64,000 nt of DNA from positions 1,488,001 through 1,552,000 of the forward strand of contig NZ_KB907308.1 in NCBI RefSeq assembly GCF_000381925.1. Direction: 5' to 3'. Shown here in pieces: positions 40,798-50,664 of the stretch. This stretch comes from Nocardia sp. BMG111209. GTDB taxonomy: Bacteria > Actinomycetota > Actinomycetes > Mycobacteriales > Mycobacteriaceae. The notes under the pieces are model-generated. The model made no database searches. It worked only from the letters and a program-made list of their open reading frames with translations, and was not told the origin of the DNA. The translations under genes were made by a program, and so were the position numbers. Every line of letters begins with the position of its first letter. Positions within the stretch are counted from its first letter, which is position 1.

Positions 40798-40980
40798 CGG
40801 ATCACCCCGACAGGGCTTGCCGAATCACGCGATCTCCTCGTTCCCATACCGCTGGAGATCCGGTCCGGAAATCACGGGTAACACTGGTCGATGAACATCA
40901 TGCAACAACGAGCTTGCCGACACCTTTCCCACAATTGGCAAGTTCGGTCGGTGAGCCGGGCAGCCGCGGAGCCGCCGGGT
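40798..40980 (-). promoter_or_regulatory. 183-bp spacer between the muramidase gene and the giant gene
   Basis: No gene other than the possible leader ORF. A weak inverted repeat CTTGCC (40913-40918) / GGCAAG (40937-40942) with an 18-base loop is present. I see no copy of the 20-bp operator and no clear terminator, so read-through from the muramidase gene is plausible. Confidence 0.45.
40802..40828 (-). other. Possible 8-codon leader ORF just before the giant gene
   Basis: GAGGAG (40834-40839) sits 5 bases before a GTG (40826-40828). The GTG opens an eight-codon ORF (MIRQALSG) ending in TGA at 40802-40804, four bases before the ATG of the giant gene. If translated, terminating ribosomes would be placed at the giant gene's start, which could couple translation. 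The ORF is too short to be certain. Confidence 0.3.
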
Positions 40981-42054
40981 TCACGCCGCGACGGTGGCGA
41001 ATTGGGAGGCGAGATTGGTCGCGTTCGCCATCCGCTGATTGCGTGAGGTACCCGCGCTGCGTTCGTAGTACTGATCGAAGGCGGCCGCGGCGGCCGCGGG
41101 CGTACCCGCCGACTGCAGTGCCGACCACGCCTGCGATTCGCCGCCGTGCATCTCGCTCATCATGAAATCGACCTGGGTCTGCCAGTCGGTGATCGGCTTG
41201 CCCTGCGCCTTGGCGTATGCCTTCAGCGCCGACAACCGGCCACCCTCCCACTGACACAGGCCGAGCGCGCCCTCCGCGGAATTCCAGGCGCCGGTGTTGA
41301 AACTGGACTCGGTCTGCATATTGCCGACGATGCCGGCGGCCTGCGCGGGCGTCAGGTGGTAGTGCTCGATCAAATAGTCGTAGATCGCCTTGGCCGTGAC
41401 CTTCTGTCCGCCGGAGATCTCCTCGGCCGTGACCGGGCCACCCGTCGGCTCACCGGAGGCATCCGACGGCGGAGGCGCCGAGCCGCCGTGACTCTCCGGA
41501 TTGGCATCGGCGACGGCCTGGGCATAGGCCTGGAACTTGTTCCAAGCAGTGTCGAGATCGTGGGAGACATCCGTGACGCACGTGAGCAGGGCGGTCCGCA
41601 CCCTCGCCTCGGTCGCGGCCGGTAGATACCATGCGTGCGTGTCCGGATCCTGGACCGCCTCGTTGTTCTTCGGATCGGTCAGGACGCCCTTCAGATCGTC
41701 GATCCGGCCCTTGATCGTCGTCCAGGTGTCGTTCGCGATCTGCCCGGCCTCGTAGGTCTTGGTGCGAACCCCGTCGTCCTGGGTCGTCAGCTTGGTCGTC
41801 AGCGCCGTGAGCTGCGCTTTCTTGTCGCCGTAGTCGCTGGCCATCTGGGCTTGCCCGGCGCTCTCGGTCGCCAGCTTCCCGTCCACGAGCTGCCCGATCA
41901 GGTCCGGGGGCTTCTTCGGATCGTCCCGGCCGAGCAGATCGACCGAATCCTGCAGCCAGGCCTCGACCAGGGCGGTCAGCTGTTTGAGACCGGACGACGC
42001 GTGCGAGGGCGGCACGAGCTCGACCTCGTGGAAGTGCGGGTCGTTCACACCCAT
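40981..42054 (-). CDS. Phage-tail-lysozyme-type muramidase with helical N-terminal domain, probable T7SS partner
   Basis: 357 residues. The first 185 residues form a helical, Gln/Lys/Asp-rich domain (LTALVEAWLQDSV…TWTTIKGRIDDL) resembling ESX-associated substrate domains. A Gly/Pro linker follows, and residues about 220-345 form a phage tail lysozyme fold: AIYDYLIEHYHLTPAQAAGI, MQTESSFNTGAW and GLCQWEGGRLSAL. Glu249 in QTESSF is the likely catalytic acid. There is no Sec signal peptide, so export would be by another route such as type VII. It lies 183 bp upstream of the giant gene on the same strand, so it probably opens peptidoglycan for assembly or delivery of that protein. A GGGGTG 9 bases upstream supports ATG 42054. 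A copy of the 20-bp operator lies 98 bp upstream. Confidence 0.85.
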   Translation of the reverse strand: MGVNDPHFHEVELVPPSHASSGLKQLTALVEAWLQDSVDLLGRDDPKKPPDLIGQLVDGKLATESAGQAQMASDYGDKKAQLTALTTKLTTQDDGVRTKTYEAGQIANDTWTTIKGRIDDLKGVLTDPKNNEAVQDPDTHAWYLPAATEARVRTALLTCVTDVSHDLDTAWNKFQAYAQAVADANPESHGGSAPPPSDASGEPTGGPVTAEEISGGQKVTAKAIYDYLIEHYHLTPAQAAGIVGNMQTESSFNTGAWNSAEGALGLCQWEGGRLSALKAYAKAQGKPITDWQTQVDFMMSEMHGGESQAWSALQSAGTPAAAAAAFDQYYERSAGTSRNQRMANATNLASQFATVAA

Positions 42055-42152
42055 CCGCGCAACACCCCACTTCTCACGAAACGTCCGTTCAGACCCGAGT
42101 ATCGGTCATTCCCAGCACTGGGTAGTCATCGCACATTGGCTCCACATTCGAT

Positions 42153-42172
42153 GTACCGTTATCTGACGGCAC
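42153..42172. promoter_or_regulatory. 20-bp operator-like palindrome, site 1
   Basis: GTACCGTTATCTGACGGCAC. Halves GTaCCGT and ACGGcAC form an inverted repeat with a 6-bp spacer. It lies in the divergent intergenic region, 98 bp before the muramidase/giant-protein operon and 61 bp before the secreted repeat protein. One of five copies in the window. Confidence 0.75.
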
Positions 42173-42233
42173 GATGAACGGCTCGGGAACACCGACTCCG
42201 AGCCGGCCGGCACAGCACAGGGAAGAAGCAGTC

Positions 42234-42674
42234 ATGGCCCTCTCTAACAGAGCCAAGAAAATCGCGGTCGCCACCGCCATCGCCGGGTCGCTGGTGGTGG
42301 TTCCGGCCGGCTTCAAGGGCGTGTCGTTCGCCACCGGGGGATTCGGGGGCGGGCACAGCAACGTGGGCGGGAGCAACGGCTACAGCGTCGGCGACAGTCA
42401 CGGCAACAGCCACGCGGTCGGCGACCAGAACGGCAGCAGTCACGTCGTCGGCGACCAGAACGGCAACAGCCATGTCGTCGGCGACCAGAACGGGACGCTG
42501 CACGGCAGCGGGGTGGGCAACCGGGACAGCAGCCAGGTCGGCCACGGCACCGGCAACGGCTATGACAACGGCCAGCCGGTCGTCCCGCCGCCGGTCGCTC
42601 CGCCCCCGCCGCCGAGCAACCCGGTCGACGCGGCGCTGAACAACCTCCACAACTTCTTTCTCGGCTCGCACTGA
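42234..42674 (+). CDS. Small secreted Gly/Asn/His repeat protein
   Basis: 146 residues from ATG 42234, preferred over an upstream in-frame ATG at 42174 because GGGAAGAAG lies 7 bases before it and the signal peptide then begins properly (MALSNRAKKIAVATAIAGSL, hydrophobic core to about residue 35). The mature part contains decapeptide repeats VGDQNGNSHV encoded by 30-bp DNA repeats (42391-42480 plus a partial unit). It ends in a Pro-rich segment (PPPVAPPPPPSNP) and a short helix (NPVDAALNNLHNFFLGSH). No known domain. It is the only gene divergent to the muramidase/giant-protein operon and shares operator site 1 with it. A surface or matrix protein is possible; function unknown. Confidence 0.75.
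   Translation: MALSNRAKKIAVATAIAGSLVVVPAGFKGVSFATGGFGGGHSNVGGSNGYSVGDSHGNSHAVGDQNGSSHVVGDQNGNSHVVGDQNGTLHGSGVGNRDSSQVGHGTGNGYDNGQPVVPPPVAPPPPPSNPVDAALNNLHNFFLGSH
42391..42492 (+). repeat. 30-bp tandem repeats within the secreted protein gene
   Basis: Three full units and one partial unit, with starts at 42391, 42421, 42451 and 42481, each beginning gcgac. They encode VGDQNGNSHV-type decapeptides. Unit length is divisible by three, allowing in-frame copy-number change. Confidence 0.85.
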
Positions 42675-42691
42675 CCGCGGTGCGCCGGGTC

Positions 42692-45190
42692 CTAGCCGGT
42701 TCCGGCGCGCCGCGTACCGCGGCGGGGCCGGCGCTGCGCCTCCAACCGCATCCGCTCGGCCAGGTCCGCGGGCACGTATCCCACGATCTCGGTGCGCGAG
42801 TTGATCATCAGCTTCTGCCGGATGGTGGCCACCTGAGCGTCCACCGTGCGCACGGAACTGCGGCGGCGGGCCGCGATGGCGCTGTTGGACCAGCCCGCCG
42901 CGGCCAGGATCGCGACATCGCGCTCGGCCCGGGACAGCACCGTCCAGCGGGTGGGCTCGTCGGCAGTGAACGCCTCGTCGGCGGACTGCGGCTGCAGCCC
43001 GTACTGCCGCAGCTGATCGAATTCCGGCCGCAGCCGCGCGCCCTGGTTCTCCGCCGCCGCGTACGCCGGCGCACCCAGCAGCGCCGCGGAAACCTGTGCG
43101 GCCAGCTCGATCTCGATGGACAGCAGCGGGATCTGATCGATCGCCACCCCCATCACCCGGTGACAGGTGCGCAGGGCGCCCACCAGTTGCGCCACCCGGG
43201 TCGCGACCCGCAGCGCCTCCGGCCCGCCGCCGGCGTCGGCGGCCGCGTATCCGGCCAGTTCGGCCGTCATCGCCGCGATACGGGCGCCGACCGCGAGGCT
43301 GGCCGTCCACATGTCGCCGTCGATCAGATGATGTTCCAGGACATCGCCGGTCAGGTCGAAGGACTCCTCGGTGCGGCCGTTCTTGGCCAGCGCGACCGCG
43401 CGCGCGAGCATCGCCCAGGCCCGGGTCAGATCCGAGCCCGACGCCCGCGCCCGCTCCAGATAGTTCGCGGTGGCCGCCAGCGCCACCGGCCCCTCGGCGG
43501 TGAAGGCCGAGGCGATGGCGACCAGCATGGCGCTGACCTCGGACCCGGTCCGGTCCCCGGACACCGTGAACTTGTCCCGGGCCCGCGCGAGCACCGCGAC
43601 CGCGCGGGTGTCGCGGCGGGTCAGCATCAGCTCGGTCCCCCACATCCACTCCACCGGCGCGGGCAGGCCCATATCCCGCTCCGGCGCCTCGCGCCAGTCC
43701 GGCGGCAGCGGGCCGCAGGCCGTGGCGGCCGCGTCGAGCAGCCGGCCGGCCGCGCCGACCCGGCCCTCCCACAACGCGATCCAGCCCAGGACCGCCATCG
43801 CGCCCAGGCGCAGATCCAGCGAGGCCAGACCCGCCGGGGCGGTGGCGGTCAGCGCGTGCTCGGTGAGCCGGGTCAGCGCCGGCCCGTCGACGGTCACGAA
43901 CGGAACCCACATCCACAGCAGCGCGGTGGCTATCTCCAGTCCGACCACCGCCTCGACCGGATCGCCGAGCCCGCTCTCGACCGCCACGAAGATGTCGTCC
44001 CAGCCCGACTGCGATCGGTCCAGCCAGGTCTGGTCCTGCGGCTTGTCCCAGACGAATTGTCCCGCAACGAGTTTGTCGCGCCAGTAGCGGCGGTGCCGGG
44101 CGGCGGTGCGGGCGGCGTCGTCCGGGTCGCGCCGGGACAGCCGGTCCCGCGCGAACACTCGCACGCTCTCCACCAGATACCACTGCGCGACATCGGAACT
44201 CAGATGCGTGGACAGCAGCGAACATTCGGCGAGCCGCTCCAGCAGCGACTGCACCACCGCCGCGGGCAGTTCCTCGTCCGCGCACACCGCGATGGCGGCC
44301 TCGGCGGTGATGCCGTTGCGCAGGGTCTGCTCGTCGTCGGTGACGTAGCCGGCCGCGAACGTCGACAACCGTTCCAGCAGCAGCTGTTCCTGCGGGCCGC
44401 ACAGATCGAAGGACCAGGCCACCACGTCGTAGACGCCGCGGTGGCGCGCCTCGACCCCCAGCCGCGGGCCGTGCGACCAGCGCAACCGCTGATCGTCGTG
44501 ATCGCCGCTGAGTTCGCGCAGTACCGTCGCCGGCGGCTGATACCGCAGCCGGGCGGCGGCGAGGCGGATGAACAGCGGATTGTGATCGACGCGCCGGCAG
44601 ATGTCCTCGATGGCCTCCCACTGGTCCTCGTCGGTGACGGTGCGGCCGGTGAGCTGCATCCGCTGCTGGAACAACTGCACCGAATGCGCCACCGACAGCG
44701 GCGGCACCGCGACCAGATACTCGTCCACCCAGCCGATCGGCTCCCGGCTGGTGGCCAGGACGGTCAGGCCGGGCACCGCCTCCAGCAACGCGGTGATGGT
44801 CGCGCCGACCTCGTAGAGGACGTGTTCGCAGTTGTCCAGCACCAGGATTCGATGATCCTCGGGGTCGCCGCCGGTCACCGACGGCACCCCCGATTCCATC
44901 CGATGCCCGGCCGCGGGATCGATCGACGCCGCCGAGCGCACCGTCTCCTCGATGACCGAGCCGGCCACGAGTTCGGCCAGCGCCGCCCAGAACACCGGGA
45001 CGTGATCGCGCCGATGCACCCGGCCCGCCGCCTCCGCCGCCAGCCGGGTCTTGCCGATGCCGCCGGGACCGGTGAGTGTGATCAGCCGGGCGCCCCCGGA
45101 CAGCAGGGCATCGAGCCGGTCCAATTCCAGCTTCCTGCCGATGAATCCACCGGCGGCCGCTGCGGGAATGTCATCACCACCTACCGCCAC
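42692..45190 (-). CDS. LuxR-family transcriptional regulator with NB-ARC/AAA-type ATPase
   Basis: 832 residues. The N-terminal P-loop is GPGGIGKT (41-48), the Walker B-like strand is RILVLDNCEH, and the sensor segment is VLATSREPIGW. Helical repeats form the middle. The C-terminus has a LuxR HTH (VLSRAERDVAILAAAGWSNS…VRTVDAQVATIRQKL). This is the layout of large ATP-dependent LuxR regulators that respond to cellular signals. The start is a GTG at 45190 with no good ribosome-binding site. An inverted repeat ACTAAC-N4-GTTAGT lies directly upstream (45192-45207). It is convergent with the secreted repeat protein, with only 17 bases between stops. Target genes are unknown; it is one candidate for the protein that reads the 20-bp operators. 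Confidence 0.88.
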   Translation of the reverse strand: MAVGGDDIPAAAAGGFIGRKLELDRLDALLSGGARLITLTGPGGIGKTRLAAEAAGRVHRRDHVPVFWAALAELVAGSVIEETVRSAASIDPAAGHRMESGVPSVTGGDPEDHRILVLDNCEHVLYEVGATITALLEAVPGLTVLATSREPIGWVDEYLVAVPPLSVAHSVQLFQQRMQLTGRTVTDEDQWEAIEDICRRVDHNPLFIRLAAARLRYQPPATVLRELSGDHDDQRLRWSHGPRLGVEARHRGVYDVVAWSFDLCGPQEQLLLERLSTFAAGYVTDDEQTLRNGITAEAAIAVCADEELPAAVVQSLLERLAECSLLSTHLSSDVAQWYLVESVRVFARDRLSRRDPDDAARTAARHRRYWRDKLVAGQFVWDKPQDQTWLDRSQSGWDDIFVAVESGLGDPVEAVVGLEIATALLWMWVPFVTVDGPALTRLTEHALTATAPAGLASLDLRLGAMAVLGWIALWEGRVGAAGRLLDAAATACGPLPPDWREAPERDMGLPAPVEWMWGTELMLTRRDTRAVAVLARARDKFTVSGDRTGSEVSAMLVAIASAFTAEGPVALAATANYLERARASGSDLTRAWAMLARAVALAKNGRTEESFDLTGDVLEHHLIDGDMWTASLAVGARIAAMTAELAGYAAADAGGGPEALRVATRVAQLVGALRTCHRVMGVAIDQIPLLSIEIELAAQVSAALLGAPAYAAAENQGARLRPEFDQLRQYGLQPQSADEAFTADEPTRWTVLSRAERDVAILAAAGWSNSAIAARRRSSVRTVDAQVATIRQKLMINSRTEIVGYVPADLAERMRLEAQRRPRRGTRRAGTG

Positions 45191-45191
45191 A

Positions 45192-45207
45192 ACTAACCGA
45201 AGTTAGT
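45192..45207. promoter_or_regulatory. Inverted repeat immediately upstream of the LuxR regulator start
   Basis: ACTAAC-cgaa-GTTAGT, a perfect 6-bp inverted repeat with a 4-bp spacer, one base upstream of the GTG start. Possible autoregulatory site or 5'-UTR hairpin. Confidence 0.4.
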
Positions 45208-45311
45208 CGACGCGCGGGCCGAACGCCCGCGAATAGTCGTTTCACACCGGGCATCACGACCGGCCGCGCACCGGGCCCACAATGATCATCCAGCTGTTTC
45301 CGGTCGCCGGG

Positions 45312-45334
45312 CCCGGACCTCCGCCCGGTCCGGG
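45312..45334 (-). terminator. Hairpin downstream of the RibD/DHFR-like gene
   Basis: CCCGGACC (45312-45319), a 7-base loop, and GGTCCGGG (45327-45334), 18 bases after the stop of the gene at 45352. A GC stem without a U-run, as is usual in actinobacteria. Confidence 0.5.
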
Positions 45335-45351
45335 GTCACGGCCGAGAACCG

Positions 45352-45951
45352 CTAAGCCGCGGAAGCCGGTTGGCGATAGTGCATTCCGACGACCGCGCTG
45401 TCGAAGGTGGTGACGTCGACCAGGCGCAGACCGGTGGTGTCGACGGTGGCCGGGAACAGCGGCACCCCGCCGCCGAGCCGGATCGGATGGACGAACAGCC
45501 GGTACTCGTCGACCAGGCCGTGCCGCAGGAATTCCGAGGCGATCTCGGCGCCGCCGAACAGGACCATCCGCAGCCCGGATTCGGCCCGCAGCGCCGACAC
45601 CTCCGCGACCAGCCGGTCGGCGACCACCCGGGTGTTCCAGTCCGCGCGGCGCAGGGTCCGGGAGAACACGAGCTTCGGCTTCTGCTTCCAGCAGGCGGCG
45701 AAGTCGACGTAGAACGGGGAGATCGCGGGGTCGCGGTCGGCCGTGGGCCAGAAGCCCGCCATGATGTCGAAGGTCTTACGGCCGTAGAGGAACAGATCGG
45801 CGGCGCGCAATTCGTCCAGATGTGAGGCGCACAGTTCCTCGTCGACGACGGGCCAGTGCACCTGCTGATCGGCGCCCTCCGCGAAACCGTCGAGCGACAT
45901 CTGCATCCAGAGTGTTACGCATCCCATCAATCGCAGCCCGTCTTTCCCCAC
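45352..45951 (-). CDS. RibD C-terminal / dihydrofolate-reductase-fold family protein
   Basis: Up to 199 residues. The fold signature is clear: VTLWMQMSLDGFAEG at the N-terminus, LFLYGRKTFDIMAGFWP, KLVFSRTLRRADW, RMVLFGGAEIASEFLRHGLV (the GG-containing NADPH-site loop) and RLFVHPIRLGGGVPLFP. Such proteins are NAD(P)H-dependent reductases of unknown substrate in actinobacteria, often stand-alone. The start is uncertain: GTG 45951, or ATG 45927, which would place the conserved strand nearer the N-terminus. A hairpin follows the gene. It has no obvious functional link to neighbours. Confidence 0.85.
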   Translation of the reverse strand: MGKDGLRLMGCVTLWMQMSLDGFAEGADQQVHWPVVDEELCASHLDELRAADLFLYGRKTFDIMAGFWPTADRDPAISPFYVDFAACWKQKPKLVFSRTLRRADWNTRVVADRLVAEVSALRAESGLRMVLFGGAEIASEFLRHGLVDEYRLFVHPIRLGGGVPLFPATVDTTGLRLVDVTTFDSAVVGMHYRQPASAA

Positions 45952-45998
45952 GTCGGAAAGACGATTGTGCTCCTTTCGGGCCGAGCGCGCATCCGCAG

Positions 45999-46034
45999 CC
46001 GGCGGTGGACCTACTTAAGTAGGTCCACCGCCGG
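45999..46034. terminator. 36-bp perfect palindrome, probable bidirectional terminator
   Basis: A perfect 18+18 palindrome without spacer, centred at TTAA (46015-46018). It lies 40 bases downstream of the secreted four-Cys protein gene and 48 bases upstream of the RibD/DHFR-like gene. As RNA it would fold into a very stable stem, so a terminator or insulator is likely. Confidence 0.6.
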
Positions 46035-46074
46035 GGATCCGCCACCCGGATTCCGTTCCGGGAGAAGGGTTCTG

Positions 46075-46611
46075 CTACATCAGGATGCCGTCGACGCAGG
46101 ACCGGCCGCTCCACCACTGGTACTGGTGCCGGTTCGCATCGGACCACTGGTTGATGCCGCCGACCGCGCGCCAGAACACGCTGTTGTTGAACGGCACCGC
46201 CTCGAAGACGTAGTCGGCGCCGGACATCACGGCATCGGCGACGCAGAAGTCGAAGAAGGAGGTGCCCGGCTGCCACGCGCCGAGGCTGAAACCGTTGGCC
46301 GCGTACTCGTCCGCGCCCGGATTCGGCACGGTGCTGTGGTGGCCCGGCGCGGGGGCGCGGTTCCACCGCACACCCGGGAAGGCCACGCCACAGGTGAAGG
46401 ACCAGCCGCCGGCGTAGACGGTGGCGCCCTGGTCGTAGTCGTCACCGGCCCACTGGCAGGGCAGGCCGCCCGCGGCGGCGCGGGTCGACATGCCACCGAG
46501 GCCGAGGCCGACGCCGAGTACGGACGCGACGACCGCTACCAGCAGTGCCAGGACGCGAAGACTGGAAAAGGTTCGTCGGATGAAGGTCGGGCCTGCGGTG
46601 CTGTTGCTCAT
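46075..46611 (-). CDS. Secreted four-cysteine protein of unknown function
   Basis: 178 residues from ATG 46611, chosen because GGAG lies 6 bases upstream and the signal peptide (about residues 18-45, LRVLALLVAVVASVLGVGLG) then has a normal n-region. The longer in-frame version would put operator site 2 inside the gene. The mature protein is rich in Trp, Tyr and Gly with four Cys (LPCQW, FTCGV, DFCVA, RSCVD), suggesting two disulfides. No family recognised. Operator site 2 lies 79 bp upstream, linking it to the muramidase/giant-protein operon and the glutamate block. Confidence 0.75.
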   Translation of the reverse strand: MSNSTAGPTFIRRTFSSLRVLALLVAVVASVLGVGLGLGGMSTRAAAGGLPCQWAGDDYDQGATVYAGGWSFTCGVAFPGVRWNRAPAPGHHSTVPNPGADEYAANGFSLGAWQPGTSFFDFCVADAVMSGADYVFEAVPFNNSVFWRAVGGINQWSDANRHQYQWWSGRSCVDGILM

Positions 46612-46690
46612 CAGGGACTCCGTGTCGATCTGGGGGCCTCCGTGTGTGCCGTTACCCGTCAGGCCGTCACGGAGGTTGTACCCGATTAAT

Positions 46691-46710
46691 GTACCGCTAC
46701 TCAGCGGCAC
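46691..46710. promoter_or_regulatory. 20-bp operator-like palindrome, site 2
   Basis: GTACCGCTACTCAGCGGCAC, 79 bp upstream of the secreted four-Cys protein gene. The inverted repeat extends outward: AAT precedes it and GTT follows. Confidence 0.75.
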
Positions 46711-46773
46711 GTTGTCGACGGGATTTTCCCACTGCTGGGAGCCTGGGTGCCGGAGCACCCGCGACAGCCGTGG

Positions 46774-47502
46774 TCAGGCCTGCGCCAGGGTCTCCGCGAC
46801 GTCGCTGTCCTGCTGCAGATAGTGCGTGAGCAACCGGCCGATCAGCTCGGATCCGGCCTGGACCGGCGCCGCCCGGATCACGTCCAGCTGCGCCTGGAGG
46901 ATCGCCCGGTCGGTGGGGCCGCGATCGGACTGCTGGTAGGCGACCCAGCCGGTGCGCTGGAACAGGTCCGCGAACCGGCGCGCGACACGATCGCAGTCGG
47001 CGTGCAGCTTCTCGATCTCGAGCAGCGCCTCCGCGACCGGGACGCCCACGTCGACCATCCGGTCCAGGGCCCGGACCGGCTGCGGGTCGGCCACCCGGTA
47101 CATCGTGGCGTCCACCGGCTCGTAGAGGCCGAGCGCGACGACCCGGGCCAGCCCGCTGGGTACGCCGCGGTAGCGCTGCTCCAGCTCGGTGGCGGTGATC
47201 GTGCCGTTGTCCGGCGTACCGGCGGTTTCCGGTGTATCGGCGACCCCGAGGATGTGGCCGAGGTCGTCACCGCGGTCCCACGCGTTGAGCAGTTCCTTGA
47301 TGCCGTTCAGCTTGATCCCGCGGTCCAGCAGCCGGCTGATGGTGCGTACCCGGTTCAGATGATCCGGCCCGTAGAACCCCGTCCGCCCCTTCACCTGAGG
47401 CGGCGGTAGCACGCCGCGCTCGTGGTAGACCCGCACACTGCGGACCGTCGTCCCGGCGGCCCGCGCGAGTTCATCGATCGTGTATTCGTCACCCCGCTGC
47501 AT
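46774..47502 (-). CDS. MerR-family transcriptional regulator
   Basis: 242 residues from ATG 47502 (MQRGDEYTIDELARAAGTTV). The N-terminal winged HTH is typical of MerR: YTIDELARAAGTTVRSVRVY, HERGVLPPPQ and GFYGPDHLNRVRTISRLLDR. The remaining residues are helical with no effector-binding domain I can name and only one Cys, so a metal-sensing role is not supported. A longer start at 47562 would add residues unlike MerR proteins. It is divergent to the DUF1707 gene across 171 bp, where a TTCCGT/ACGGAA inverted repeat could be its operator. Confidence 0.88.
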   Translation of the reverse strand: MQRGDEYTIDELARAAGTTVRSVRVYHERGVLPPPQVKGRTGFYGPDHLNRVRTISRLLDRGIKLNGIKELLNAWDRGDDLGHILGVADTPETAGTPDNGTITATELEQRYRGVPSGLARVVALGLYEPVDATMYRVADPQPVRALDRMVDVGVPVAEALLEIEKLHADCDRVARRFADLFQRTGWVAYQQSDRGPTDRAILQAQLDVIRAAPVQAGSELIGRLLTHYLQQDSDVAETLAQA

Positions 47503-47574
47503 ACGTACAGGAAACCACACCGAAACGAGTGTCGGCCATCGGCGGAGGGAGGACGAGAACACGTTTCCTCGGAC

Positions 47575-47594
47575 TTCCGTTTTTCAGCACGGAA
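47575..47594. promoter_or_regulatory. Inverted repeat in the MerR / DUF1707 divergent region
   Basis: TTCCGT (47575-47580), 8-base spacer, ACGGAA (47589-47594). Its position between divergent genes and total length of 20 bp fit a MerR-type operator, but no spacing to a promoter can be confirmed. Confidence 0.35.
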
Positions 47595-47673
47595 ATTGCT
47601 CGAAAATATCGCCGCGAGTGGACTTCCCGTCCGTGGAAATGCGCGCGGCGCGGAGCCGTCTACGCTTTTTCGC

Positions 47674-48060
47674 ATGACCGACCTGCCGAGCGTACGGGTG
47701 AGTGTCGCGGAACGGGAACGCGCGCTCCGGGAACTGTCCCAGCATTTCAGCGCGGGCCGGCTCGCGCTGCCGGAATTCGACCGCCGGGCCGCGCTCGCGG
47801 CCGCGGCGGACACCAGGGCCGACCTGGCCCCGCTGTTCACCGATCTGCCGGCGGCGGAGGCTCCCCCGCCGGCGCCGCACACCCCCGGTAATCCCCTGCC
47901 GGCCACCGCGACCGCGGTCGCGGCGATCGTGGTGCTCGCGATCGTGCTGGCCGTCCTGTTCGGCAGCGGGTACTGGCTGCTGCTGGTGCTGTTCGCCGTG
48001 CCGCCGATCGTCACGCTGGTCACGCGGCTGCGGCAGCGTGACGATGCCGCGGAGTTCTGA
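47674..48060 (+). CDS. DUF1707-domain small membrane protein
   Basis: 128 residues from ATG 47674. The N-terminal domain VRVSVAERERALRELSQHFSA, followed by GRLALPEFDRRAALAAAADT, is the DUF1707 signature (RxSDxDRExxxxxLxxAxxxGRLxxxEFdeR) common in actinobacteria. It is followed by two transmembrane segments (about residues 79-111) and a charged tail. This domain often sits at the N-terminus of small membrane proteins of unknown role. It is divergent to the MerR gene and convergent with pknG, with 12 bases between stops. Confidence 0.85.
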   Translation: MTDLPSVRVSVAERERALRELSQHFSAGRLALPEFDRRAALAAAADTRADLAPLFTDLPAAEAPPPAPHTPGNPLPATATAVAAIVVLAIVLAVLFGSGYWLLLVLFAVPPIVTLVTRLRQRDDAAEF

Positions 48061-48072
48061 CCGCCCGGCCGC

Positions 48073-50664
<2,592 letters not shown>

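Noticed and set aside
1..40797. Type I polyketide or non-ribosomal peptide synthetase
   Set aside because: Size and modularity suggest it, but no KS (DTACSS), AT (GHSxG), ACP/PCP (GxDS) or C-domain (HHxxxDG) motifs occur in the frame.
42159..44621. 820-codon minus-strand open frame overlapping the LuxR regulator and the secreted protein
   Set aside because: Arg/Gly/Ala-rich in a shifted frame, overlapping two better-supported genes; no domain.
42680..45196. 838-codon plus-strand open frame
   Set aside because: Antisense to the LuxR-type ATPase regulator, which has clear Walker and HTH motifs on the minus strand.
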